A stretch of 33,355 nt of DNA from Tardiphaga sp. (lineage in GTDB: Bacteria > Pseudomonadota > Alphaproteobacteria > Rhizobiales > Xanthobacteraceae): contig JASBVG010000048.1 of assembly GCA_030147505.1 (NCBI GenBank), positions 1 to 33,355 on the forward strand. Reading direction: 5' to 3'. Position 1 is the first letter of the stretch. Each line of letters begins with the position of its first letter. Below the pieces are notes generated by a model. That model searched no databases and was not told where the DNA came from. It saw nothing but the letters and a program-made list of their open reading frames with translations. Shown in pieces: positions 1 through 6,716 of this stretch. The position numbers and the translations under genes were made by a program.

Positions 1-540
1 GAAGAACACCGAGTCCTTGTGCAGGGCCGTCTCCAGCACCGCGTTCAACTTGCGGGTCTGGAAGTTGAAGTCGCGGTTGAGGACGAAGTCGGCGGTGGGG
101 ATGACGTGGCTGTTGATGATGCCGCGGGTGCGGCTGGTGTCGCAGAGCGAGATGGTGTCCTTGGCGACCGCGACCACCTCGTCGGCGGCGAGCACGAGAT
201 CGGCCGTGCCGGTGACGATGCGCGAGCAGGTCACCTCCGCCGGATGATCCGAGAGGCGGACATGGCTGAGCACCGCCCCGCCCTTCTGTGCGAGGCCCGA
301 CATGTCGAGGATCATCGAGGCCTTGCCCTCGATATGGGCGGCCATGCCGAGCAGCGCGCCGATGGTGAGCACGCCGGTGCCGCCGACACCGCCGACGGCG
401 ATGTTGTAGGGCTTGTCGAGCGTCGGCCGTGAGGCGGGTTCGGGCAATTCGCCGATGTCGCTGAGCTCGCTGGGCGCGCGGTGGCGCGGCTTGCCGCCGT
501 CCACGGTGACGAAGGACGGGCAAAAGCCCTTCAGGCAGGA
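1..540 (-). pseudogene. Downstream part of interrupted indolepyruvate ferredoxin oxidoreductase
   Basis: This is the continuation of the reading frame that stops at the TAG at 541-543. Reading through, the frame stays open to the left edge. It begins SCLKGFCPSFVTV, which completes the last iron-sulfur segment, and continues into the gamma (IorB-like) domain with the Gly-rich stretch AVGGVGGTGVL and the segment GLAQKGGAVLSHVR. In the fused alphaproteobacterial enzyme (about 1150 residues from memory of the family) this part is covalently joined to the TPP domain. No start codon with a good ribosome binding site lies directly after the stop, so this part may not be translated on its own. The gene runs out of the window, so the C-terminal half cannot be assessed. 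Confidence 0.8.
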
Positions 541-2568
541 CTAGTCCTTGTTGCAGGTCGACTGGTTGATGGTGCGCTTGCGCCCCAGCTCGGCCTCCAG
601 CGGCTCGACCGAGATGCAGTTCGACTGCACCGAGCAATCGCCGCAGCCTTCGCACACGGCAGGGTTGATCAACACGCGGCGCTGAGGATCCTCCATCAGG
701 CCGCGCTTGCGGCGGCGGCGCTTTTCGGCAGCGCAGGTCTGCACGAATACGATGGCCGAAGTGCCCTTGGTCTGGCGGCATGCTTTCTGCACCGCATCAA
801 GCTCGTCGCGGTGAGCGACCTTGACGCCCGGCGCGATGTCCGATGACGGGTAGAGATGCGGACTCTCCGAGACCAGGTAGATCTCGCGGATACCTTCCGC
901 GTGAAGCTGGAAGGTGATCTGCTGCGGCGACAACTCGCCGTCGACATGCTGGCCGCCGGTCATCGCCACCGCGTCGTTGAACAGGATCTTGTAGGTAATC
1001 GGCGCTTTCGCGGCGATCGCCGCGCGGATCGCGAGGAGACCGGAATGGAAGTAGGTGCCGTCGCCGAGATTGGCGAACACGTGCTCTTCCTTGGTGAAGG
1101 GCGCGACGCCCACCCACGGCACGCCCTCGCCTCCCATGTGGGTGTAAGTCTCGGTGCTGCGGTTCATCCACAGCGCCATGAAGTGGCAGCCGATGCCGGC
1201 GAAGGCGCGGCTGCCTTCGGGCACCTTGGTCGAGGTGTTGTGCGGACAGCCCGAGCAGAAATATGGCGTGCGGCTGATCGGCGCCACCGCCTGCATCTGC
1301 GTCGCTTCGCGGCCGTTGAACCAGTCGGCCTTGGCGCGCAGCATGCTGGCGATTTCGGGATTGAGACTGAGGCGAAGCAGGCGCTCGGTCAGTGAGGAGG
1401 CAAGCGAGGCGACGCTCAGCTCGGCCGCGAAAGTGAGGAAGCGCTTGTCGTGGTCGTCCATCTTGCCGATGATGCGCGGGCGCACGTCGTCGCGCCAGTT
1501 GAACAGCTCCTGCTTGACCTGGTTCTCGACGATCTCGCGGCGTTCCTCGACGATGAAGATCTCTTCGAGACCCACCGCGAATTTGCGGACGCCTTCCGGC
1601 TCCAGCGGCCACGGCATGCCGATCTTGTAGAGCCGTAGGCCGATCCTTGCCGCGACCTGCTCGGTGATCCCCAATTCGCGCAGTGCCTGGCGGACGTCCT
1701 CGTAGCTCTTGCCCGAGGCCATGATGCCGAAGCGGGCATTCGGACTATCGATGGTGACGCGATTGATATTGTTGGCGCGCGCGAAGGCGATCGCGGCAAA
1801 CCCCTTGTAGTCCTGCAACCGGCGATCCTGCGCATAGCGATCGTCGGGCCAGCGCAGATTGAGACCGCCCGGCGGCATCTCGAAATCGGTCGGGATCCTG
1901 AACGGCGTCATCTCGTCATTGAGATTGATCTCTGCCGTGGTCTCGACCGTCTCGGTGATCACCTTCATGCCGACCCAGCACCCGGAGTAACGCGACATGG
2001 CAATGCCGAGCAGGCCCATGTCGATGATCTCATGGATCGACGAGGGATAAAGATAAGGCATCAGCGCCGAGATGAAGGCATGGTCGGACTGATGCGGCAC
2101 CGTGGATGACTTGGCACCATGGTCATCACCCGCAAGACAGAGCACGCCGCCATGCTTGGCCGAACCCGCCGCATTGCCGTGCCGGAAGACGTCGCCGCAG
2201 CGATCGACGCCGGGGCCCTTGCCGTACCAGATGCCCGTGATCCCGTCATAATTGGCGCCGGGCGAGAGATTGAGCTGTTGGGTGCCCCAGATCGCGGTAG
2301 CTGCGAGATCCTCGTTCACCCCTGGCTGAAACTTGATGCCATACTGATCGAGATGTTTTCGCGCAGCCATCAGTTGCTGGTCGTAGCCACCGAGCGGCGA
2401 ACCGCGATAGCCGGTGACAAATGCGGAAGTGTTGAGCCCTACCGCGCGATCCCTGCGGACCTGCGCCATCGGCAACCGGACCAGCGTCTGGATGCCGGTG
2501 AGGAAGATATGACCGGAGCCTTGGGTGTATTTCTGATCGAGACTGATCGGGCCTTGATTGATTCCCAT
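541..2568 (-). CDS. Indolepyruvate ferredoxin oxidoreductase, TPP and ferredoxin part (truncated by in-frame stop)
   Basis: The family oxidises indolepyruvate and other aryl-pyruvates to acyl-CoA with ferredoxin as electron acceptor, in the cytoplasm. The 675-residue product has the N-terminal pyrimidine-binding region (GYRGSPLGGYD), a C-terminal TPP-binding region (GDGTYFHSG, then FNDAVAMTGGQ) and a ferredoxin-like cysteine cluster (CEGCGDCSVQSNC). It stops at TAG right after TCNKD, inside the last cysteine motif, while the same frame continues as SCLKGFCPSF. An aromatic residue, usually Tyr (TAC/TAT), is expected at that codon, so one base change explains the stop. The ATG at 2568 is chosen because GAGGGTGG lies just upstream and relatives begin MGINQGPIS; an in-frame ATG lies 27 bases further upstream. 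Either a real nonsense mutation or a sequence error is possible. If real, the product lacks the gamma domain and probably the last cluster. Confidence 0.88.
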   Translation of the reverse strand: MGINQGPISLDQKYTQGSGHIFLTGIQTLVRLPMAQVRRDRAVGLNTSAFVTGYRGSPLGGYDQQLMAARKHLDQYGIKFQPGVNEDLAATAIWGTQQLNLSPGANYDGITGIWYGKGPGVDRCGDVFRHGNAAGSAKHGGVLCLAGDDHGAKSSTVPHQSDHAFISALMPYLYPSSIHEIIDMGLLGIAMSRYSGCWVGMKVITETVETTAEINLNDEMTPFRIPTDFEMPPGGLNLRWPDDRYAQDRRLQDYKGFAAIAFARANNINRVTIDSPNARFGIMASGKSYEDVRQALRELGITEQVAARIGLRLYKIGMPWPLEPEGVRKFAVGLEEIFIVEERREIVENQVKQELFNWRDDVRPRIIGKMDDHDKRFLTFAAELSVASLASSLTERLLRLSLNPEIASMLRAKADWFNGREATQMQAVAPISRTPYFCSGCPHNTSTKVPEGSRAFAGIGCHFMALWMNRSTETYTHMGGEGVPWVGVAPFTKEEHVFANLGDGTYFHSGLLAIRAAIAAKAPITYKILFNDAVAMTGGQHVDGELSPQQITFQLHAEGIREIYLVSESPHLYPSSDIAPGVKVAHRDELDAVQKACRQTKGTSAIVFVQTCAAEKRRRRKRGLMEDPQRRVLINPAVCEGCGDCSVQSNCISVEPLEAELGRKRTINQSTCNKD

Positions 2569-2595
2569 TCCACCCTCATTGGCCGTCCGCATCAT

Positions 2596-2926
2596 TCCGG
2601 CGGGCGTGCTCGCGCAGTCTTATGTGGGGTCGCTCGACTCCCTTAGAAATAGTCTACGTTGAATTCGAAACCCGGCGCAGCACAAATGTGCTGGGCGCGT
2701 GGTCGCCCTGCAAAAACGCAACTTCATGATGAAAGGAGGCTATTTGCTCGCCACGTTATGTCGTGGCGACCGCCCGCGACGAAAGGACGTGAGGCACGCG
2801 TGCGGCGCAGCATACCCGCGACCGTAGGATGGGTAGAGCGTAGCGAACCCATCACCTTTTGCGCCGGGCGATAATGGGTTTCGCTCCGGTGCTTTGCGCC
2901 TGCGCTCTACCCATCCTGCGGGATCG
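2596..2926. other. Intergenic region of 331 bases with one palindromic repeat
   Basis: No convincing gene is seen here. The right-hand third is taken up by the inverted repeat at 2826-2917. The remainder (2596-2825) lies between the start of the oxidoreductase and the end of the response regulator, both on the minus strand. I found no clear terminator or promoter in it. A short open frame at 2659-2874 runs across the repeat and is not considered a gene. Confidence 0.6.
2826..2917. repeat. Interspersed palindromic repeat of Bradyrhizobium type
   Basis: The outer arms AGGATGGGTAGAGCG (2826-2840) and CGCTCTACCCATCCT (2903-2917) are exact inverse complements. The inner arms AGCGAACCCAT (2842-2852) and ATGGGTTTCGCT (2874-2885) pair with one bulged base. 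About 16 unpaired bases (2886-2901) sit on one side only, as if inserted. Elements with the GGGTAGAGCG...CGCTCTACCC core are dispersed in many copies in Bradyrhizobium-family genomes (family knowledge; no second full copy lies in this window). Confidence 0.75.
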
Positions 2927-3286
2927 TCACTCCGGGAAAACCTCGCCGATGATCTTCATGAGATCGGCTTCGCGAAACGGCTTGCGGAGATAGGCACGGA
3001 AGCGGCCAGCGCGATCGCGCACCACGTTTTCCAGAAGCGACGTCATCACCACCACCGGAATCTTCCGCAACCGCTCATCCTCGCGCATGGCCGCGATCAG
3101 CCCTGCCCCGTCGATGAAGGGCATCATGAAATCGGTGAGCACGAGATCGGGCGTCTCGCGGTGCAGGATGTCGAGCGCCTCGCGGCCATTGCCGGCGACC
3201 AGCACATTGAAGGCGCTCTCGCTCAAAAGGACTTCGAGCCAGTCGGCGATCGCCCATTCGTCCTCGACAATCAAGACCGTCCGCAC
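2927..3286 (-). CDS. Single-domain response regulator (CheY-like receiver)
   Basis: A 119-residue protein made of one receiver domain and no output domain. The acidic pocket (D9 within VEDE), the phospho-acceptor D52 (LTDFMMP), the switch residue T82 and the conserved K102 (LRKPF) are all present, so phosphorylation by a histidine kinase should be possible. No kinase gene lies nearby, so the partner is unknown. The gene starts two bases after the stop of the KaiC-like gene and is almost certainly co-transcribed with it from the EcfG-type promoter at 4813-4837. Without an output domain it most likely acts by protein contact, and the neighbouring KaiC-like ATPase is the obvious candidate (inference). 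Confidence 0.93.
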   Translation of the reverse strand: MRTVLIVEDEWAIADWLEVLLSESAFNVLVAGNGREALDILHRETPDLVLTDFMMPFIDGAGLIAAMREDERLRKIPVVVMTSLLENVVRDRAGRFRAYLRKPFREADLMKIIGEVFPE

Positions 3287-3288
3287 TG

Positions 3289-4767
3289 CTAATCTCCAGT
3301 CAGCTTGAGGTCGGCGGCCGGTGTCGGCTGCGGCCCTTGACTGGAGATGTCGCGAAGGATGCGTTCGGCTCTTTCATAGTTTTCGTCGAGCACGATGCCG
3401 CCCTCGTGGATTTCAAAACGGCGCATCCGCATATCGGTCCGGCGGTCGCGCGACTTGAGGATCGTCATCAGCCGATGATTTTCCGAACGCAGCGCTGCGA
3501 GATGCAGCGCGATGATATTCTCGGCAACGGCTGACAACCCGGTCTGGTTGACACCCTTGAGCGGCTGCCCGGGCGTCATGCCGGCGTGGTCGGTCTCAGC
3601 CGTTGCCAGCGTAGTAACACCGAGTGCACGCAACTCGTTGCACAGCGCGGACAAAAAAGAGCCCATCCGATGCTTCTCGTCGGTCAGTTTGGAGAAGCCC
3701 TCGATGCCGTCGATCACGAGGCGGCGAATGCCGTTCTGGCGAATATTACCGAGCAGCTCGGTCGCGACCTCGTCAAGGACAGCCTCCGTCTGCGGGCGCC
3801 ACAGCAAGCTGATGTTGTCGGACAGCGATAGTTTGAGACTCTTCGCCTTGACGCGCAGCGCCATCGGGTTTTCGTGGAAGCCGAAGAACAGCGCAGGCTC
3901 GCCCGCGGGCCCACCGGTCAGGAACTGCAAGCCGGTGGTGGTCTTGCCCGAGCCGGATGGGCCCAACACCACCGTCACGGAATGGGTGTCGATGCCGCCG
4001 CCGAACATCCTGTCGATGCCTGGGATGCCGACCGGGACCATCGGTCCGTCGGCGCTGTCCCAGACGCTCGGTGTCTCCAGCAGCGCCTCGATGCGCGGAT
4101 AGATTGCATGGCCAGCATCGGTGATCCGATAGGCATGCTTGCCGCCCATGAACCAGCCGCCGCGCAGTTTGTGGATCTGGATCGAACGTTCGGCACGCCG
4201 GCCATGCAGCGAAGACTGCAGCTCGATCAGCCCGTCCACCATCGTATGCTCGGGCGGATGAGCATCGGCGTCGAAAGCGCTGGTGAGCAGGAACATGGTG
4301 CAGTTGCTGAAACCCGCCTGGGTCTGCAATTCATGGATGAACTTCTTCAGCTCGAGTTCAGTCCGCGCTTTCTCATGCACCGTGATGAGGCCGTCGAGCA
4401 CGAGGATGCTGGCCTTGCGGGTCCGGACCTCGCGGCGCACCACGTCGAGCAGTCCGCGCAGGCCGTCATCCTCCAGCGTCTTGAAGGCGCCCACATAGGA
4501 CATCCGATCGGGGATCGCATTCTCGTCGAAGAACTTCATCCGCCGCATATGCCCGATCATGCGGGCATGGCTTTCCGCGAGCAGCGTGATGTACAGCGCA
4601 TTGCGGCCTTGGGCCGCCTGCGCGAAGCAGATCTGGTTGCCGAGAATGGTCTTTCCGGCGCCGGGCGCACCCTGGATGATATAGATGCCGCCGTCGAAAA
4701 CGCCCCCGCCGAGAATCGCATCCAGACCCGCAATGCCGGTCGCGACCCGGCCATTATCAGCACTCAT
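3289..4767 (-). CDS. KaiC-like double-domain RecA-family ATPase
   Basis: A 492-residue protein with two KaiC/RadA-type ATPase domains in tandem. Domain 1 has Walker A GAPGAGKT (33-40), a glutamate at 65 (LLAES) and Walker B ILVLDG (121-126). Domain 2 has Walker A GPSGSGKT (269-276), a glutamate at 299 (FHEN) and Walker B LVIDG (350-354). The double glutamate typical of cyanobacterial KaiC is not kept. In the CII-equivalent segment TGLSAVAEN, a Ser (412) aligns by eye with the KaiC phosphoserine, but Ala takes the place of the phosphothreonine. No kaiA or kaiB is in the window. The gene is first in a two-gene operon with a response regulator and has a GGAAC-N16-CGTT promoter, which points to a stress-induced signalling ATPase rather than a clock (inference). 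RadA is less likely because no Zn finger or Lon-like tail is present. Confidence 0.9.
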   Translation of the reverse strand: MSADNGRVATGIAGLDAILGGGVFDGGIYIIQGAPGAGKTILGNQICFAQAAQGRNALYITLLAESHARMIGHMRRMKFFDENAIPDRMSYVGAFKTLEDDGLRGLLDVVRREVRTRKASILVLDGLITVHEKARTELELKKFIHELQTQAGFSNCTMFLLTSAFDADAHPPEHTMVDGLIELQSSLHGRRAERSIQIHKLRGGWFMGGKHAYRITDAGHAIYPRIEALLETPSVWDSADGPMVPVGIPGIDRMFGGGIDTHSVTVVLGPSGSGKTTTGLQFLTGGPAGEPALFFGFHENPMALRVKAKSLKLSLSDNISLLWRPQTEAVLDEVATELLGNIRQNGIRRLVIDGIEGFSKLTDEKHRMGSFLSALCNELRALGVTTLATAETDHAGMTPGQPLKGVNQTGLSAVAENIIALHLAALRSENHRLMTILKSRDRRTDMRMRRFEIHEGGIVLDENYERAERILRDISSQGPQPTPAADLKLTGD

Positions 4768-4812
4768 CCCGCTACTGCCCCTAAAGTGTCACCTAGAACG
4801 GTGAGATGCTGA

Positions 4813-4837
4813 AACGCAGCCGGGCGCAATCGGTTCC
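4813..4837 (-). promoter_or_regulatory. EcfG-type (general stress response) promoter for the KaiC-like operon
   Basis: On the minus strand the -35 element GGAAC (4837-4833) is followed after exactly 16 bases by CGTT (4816-4813). This matches the alphaproteobacterial EcfG consensus GGAAC-N16/17-CGTT. It lies 46 bases upstream of the ATG of the KaiC-like gene, leaving a short leader. No competing sigma-70 promoter was noticed in the divergent intergenic region. Confidence 0.75.
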
Positions 4838-4958
4838 ACTGCTTTTACAGAAATATTTCGAAAGCCGATCATGACCTCAAGGGAAAACGCGTTGAAATCG
4901 GAACATCCGGACGAGATCAGCCATTTGAAGCTGACAGCATCTTGGCGAGGAGAATGGA

Positions 4959-5195
4959 ATGGCCCAGCTGTCCAATATCCAGATGGAGCAAGCCGGCTTC
5001 GCGGACCGCAAGGCGGCGTCGCATCCGGAAAAGTATCACCCGCATTGCGGGGAAGAGCATCGTCACAAGCCCGCCAAGGCCATCATCGGGATCGCGCTCT
5101 TGATCGCGCTGAGTTGCCTGCTCTATGCGCTCACCGGCCACGCGACCGCACCGGCGGGTGACGCCCTGCCGCCGACTGCCTCCCAGACGCGATAG
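4959..5195 (+). CDS. Small single-span membrane protein, unknown function
   Basis: This 78-residue protein is not recognised. The N-terminal half is polar with a His/Cys cluster (HPEKYHPHCGEEHRHK, residues about 22-37), which could bind a metal, although this is only suggested by composition. A hydrophobic segment follows (about 40-58, AIIGIALLIALSCLLYAL) and then a short polar tail. The ATG is chosen for the ribosome binding site GAGGAGA about six bases upstream. The gene is divergent from the KaiC-like operon and converges with the formyltransferase-like gene nine bases downstream. No clear EcfG-type promoter was found for it: GGAAC occurs at about 4911 without a partner -10. Confidence 0.6.
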   Translation: MAQLSNIQMEQAGFADRKAASHPEKYHPHCGEEHRHKPAKAIIGIALLIALSCLLYALTGHATAPAGDALPPTASQTR

Positions 5196-5204
5196 AGTGT
5201 CCGC

Positions 5205-5912
5205 TCAAGCTTCGGCACTCGCCGTGTCGGTCCTATCGACTTCGATGTCGGACGACACCAGTCGAAGCTGCCGTCCCTGCGGAACCATCGACGGCACAAT
5301 TCCGAGATGATCTGCGAGCGGCCAATCGATTCGGCGGACGGCTTGACCGCGGGAAATCAACGGTGATTTCCTGCGCGCGTGCTGATTGTCGGAACCGGAA
5401 CGACGCACTTCGCTCCAGCGTACGGCGCGCTCGATCAAGGGCGTATGGCGCGTCGCCAAGGGACGCGCCATACGCCAGAACATTTGCACCAGCGCCGTGT
5501 AGGTCATCTCTTCCAGTTTGCCGACGCTCGCATCCGACGGGATAGCGAACACGTCGACTTCGACGATGGGTCCAGTTTCGGCACGCTCGGTCAGACGATG
5601 CATCGTGCATCCGTAGTCGGGCGCCCGGTCATCGATGGCGTCTTGCATCGGCGTATCGCCGGGATAGCGCGGCGAGCCGGGATGGAAATTGTAAGCCCCG
5701 TAGCCCAGTTGAGCCACAACGGCAGCCGGCACTTTCACATCTCCGGCGAAGGAAACCAGGCGCGCGCCGGACAGCCATTCGGCCTCAATGGCATCGAGGT
5801 CTGCGGCGGTGAACACCGACAGCACATTCAGCGATGGATTGTAACTGCGAAGCAGCGTCGCAAAGACCGAATGCTCGGCGGGGCCTGAGAGAAGAATGAG
5901 GGTATCGAACAT
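5205..5912 (-). CDS. Formyltransferase-like protein (hydroxymethyl/formyl transferase fold)
   Basis: The 235-residue product resembles the catalytic domain of folate-dependent formyltransferases (GART and Met-tRNA formyltransferase family). The core YNFHPGSPRYPGD gives the conserved Asn75 and His77. The position of the usual catalytic Asp (normally D-T/S-G-P-I) is Glu112 in AETGPIVEVD. The protein is shorter than Met-tRNA formyltransferase (about 310) and has no clear C-terminal OB domain, so it is a stand-alone domain whose substrate cannot be predicted. The open frame extends upstream to 6101, but the extension would overlap the divergent gene at 6095 and its promoter and is not family-like. 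MFDTLILL at 5912 is therefore preferred, even though its ribosome binding site is weak. Confidence 0.78.
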   Translation of the reverse strand: MFDTLILLSGPAEHSVFATLLRSYNPSLNVLSVFTAADLDAIEAEWLSGARLVSFAGDVKVPAAVVAQLGYGAYNFHPGSPRYPGDTPMQDAIDDRAPDYGCTMHRLTERAETGPIVEVDVFAIPSDASVGKLEEMTYTALVQMFWRMARPLATRHTPLIERAVRWSEVRRSGSDNQHARRKSPLISRGQAVRRIDWPLADHLGIVPSMVPQGRQLRLVSSDIEVDRTDTASAEA

Positions 5913-6043
5913 GCCAGGCGCCAGTCCACGAATCGGAGTTCCCGAAGATTCGCAGTCAGGTCTTAACAACTGATGATCGCAGGGCGTCGCGGCAAAGGAC
6001 TGCATTGCAATAGCGCGGTTGTAGACCACCGCCGCTGGTAACC

Positions 6044-6068
6044 GGAACATGCGCGTCCCCACGCGGTT
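6044..6068 (+). promoter_or_regulatory. Probable EcfG-type promoter for the gene at 6095
   Basis: GGAAC (6044-6048) is followed after 16 bases by GGTT (6065-6068). The GTT core fits the EcfG -10 element, and only its first base deviates from CGTT. The ribosome binding site AAGGAGGA lies 12 bases downstream and the ATG at 6095, which gives a very short leader. Confidence 0.6.
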
Positions 6069-6094
6069 GTCTTTCCTGCAAAGGAGGAATCGAC

Positions 6095-6559
6095 ATGGCA
6101 AATTTCAACGACCCGAACGATCTCCGACGCTCCGGACAGGACGATGAAGACCTGCGCGGACCTACCCGGCTCGACAGCGAGCTGCAGGCAGATCCGGAAC
6201 TGCAGGAAGGCCGCGCATCGGGGGGACGTGTGCTCGCTTACGGAGCTGCGGTGCTGGTGTTGCTGGGCATCGTCTTCTACGGATTGAATAACGGCTCGAT
6301 GAATCCGAATGAGGCGGCGAAGACGGCCTCGCAATCGACGCCGACCACGCAAGACAGTGCACCGAAAGCACCCGCTCCGACCAACAATATCGCCGACTCC
6401 AACACCAAGCCGCCAGTGGCACCGGGTGTCCGCGACGTAACGCCGACCAAGCAAGACCCAGGCGTAACGACGGGTTCTGCACCGGCCCGCTCGCAGGGGC
6501 CGCAATCCGGCCCGACCGGGACCGAAGTCGACAGTTCGAAGGGCGGCGCAGCTAAATAA
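6095..6559 (+). CDS. Small membrane-anchored protein with Pro/Thr/Ser-rich tail, unknown function
   Basis: This 154-residue protein is not recognised at family level. An acidic N-terminus (about 1-40) is followed by one hydrophobic span (about 45-66, VLAYGAAVLVLLGIVFYGL). The C-terminal half is low-complexity, rich in Pro, Thr, Ser, Asn and Gly, and probably lies in the periplasm. The start is strongly supported by AAGGAGGA eight bases upstream. The EcfG-type promoter just upstream suggests general-stress-response expression (inference). A long hairpin (6575-6613) follows the stop codon. The gene is divergent from the formyltransferase-like gene. Confidence 0.82.
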   Translation: MANFNDPNDLRRSGQDDEDLRGPTRLDSELQADPELQEGRASGGRVLAYGAAVLVLLGIVFYGLNNGSMNPNEAAKTASQSTPTTQDSAPKAPAPTNNIADSNTKPPVAPGVRDVTPTKQDPGVTTGSAPARSQGPQSGPTGTEVDSSKGGAAK

Positions 6560-6574
6560 TGCTGCGCATGGGCA

Positions 6575-6613
6575 GACGAGACAGCGGTCACAGATCGTGT
6601 CCGCTGTCTCGTC
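6575..6613 (+). terminator. Strong hairpin after the 6095 gene, terminator-like without T tract
   Basis: A 13-bp perfect stem GACGAGACAGCGG / CCGCTGTCTCGTC with a loop of 13 bases that can itself pair CAC/GTG. No run of T follows (GCGCCTG), so intrinsic termination is doubtful. It may instead protect the 3' end of the mRNA. Confidence 0.45.
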
Positions 6614-6716
6614 GCGCCTGTATTCCGGAGATCGGCAAATCGTGATGTCGATGTGATTTTACTTCGCACGCGGCATCGCCGAAACCTCGGTTACGCATCG
6701 CCCAAAGGCCTTCTTC

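Noticed and set aside
2659..2874. Short open frame containing WVERSEP peptide
   Set aside because: The recognisable peptide comes from the palindromic repeat it crosses, not from a conserved protein; no ribosome binding site.
3874..4812. 312-codon plus-strand open frame opposite the KaiC-like gene
   Set aside because: Antisense shadow; the minus-strand gene has intact Walker motifs.
4917..5141. 74-codon minus-strand frame overlapping the small membrane protein
   Set aside because: No ribosome binding site and no family resemblance; the plus-strand frame has both a ribosome binding site and a membrane segment.
5913..6101. N-terminal extension of the formyltransferase-like gene
   Set aside because: It would overlap the divergent promoter and start of the 6095 gene and does not look like formyltransferase sequence.
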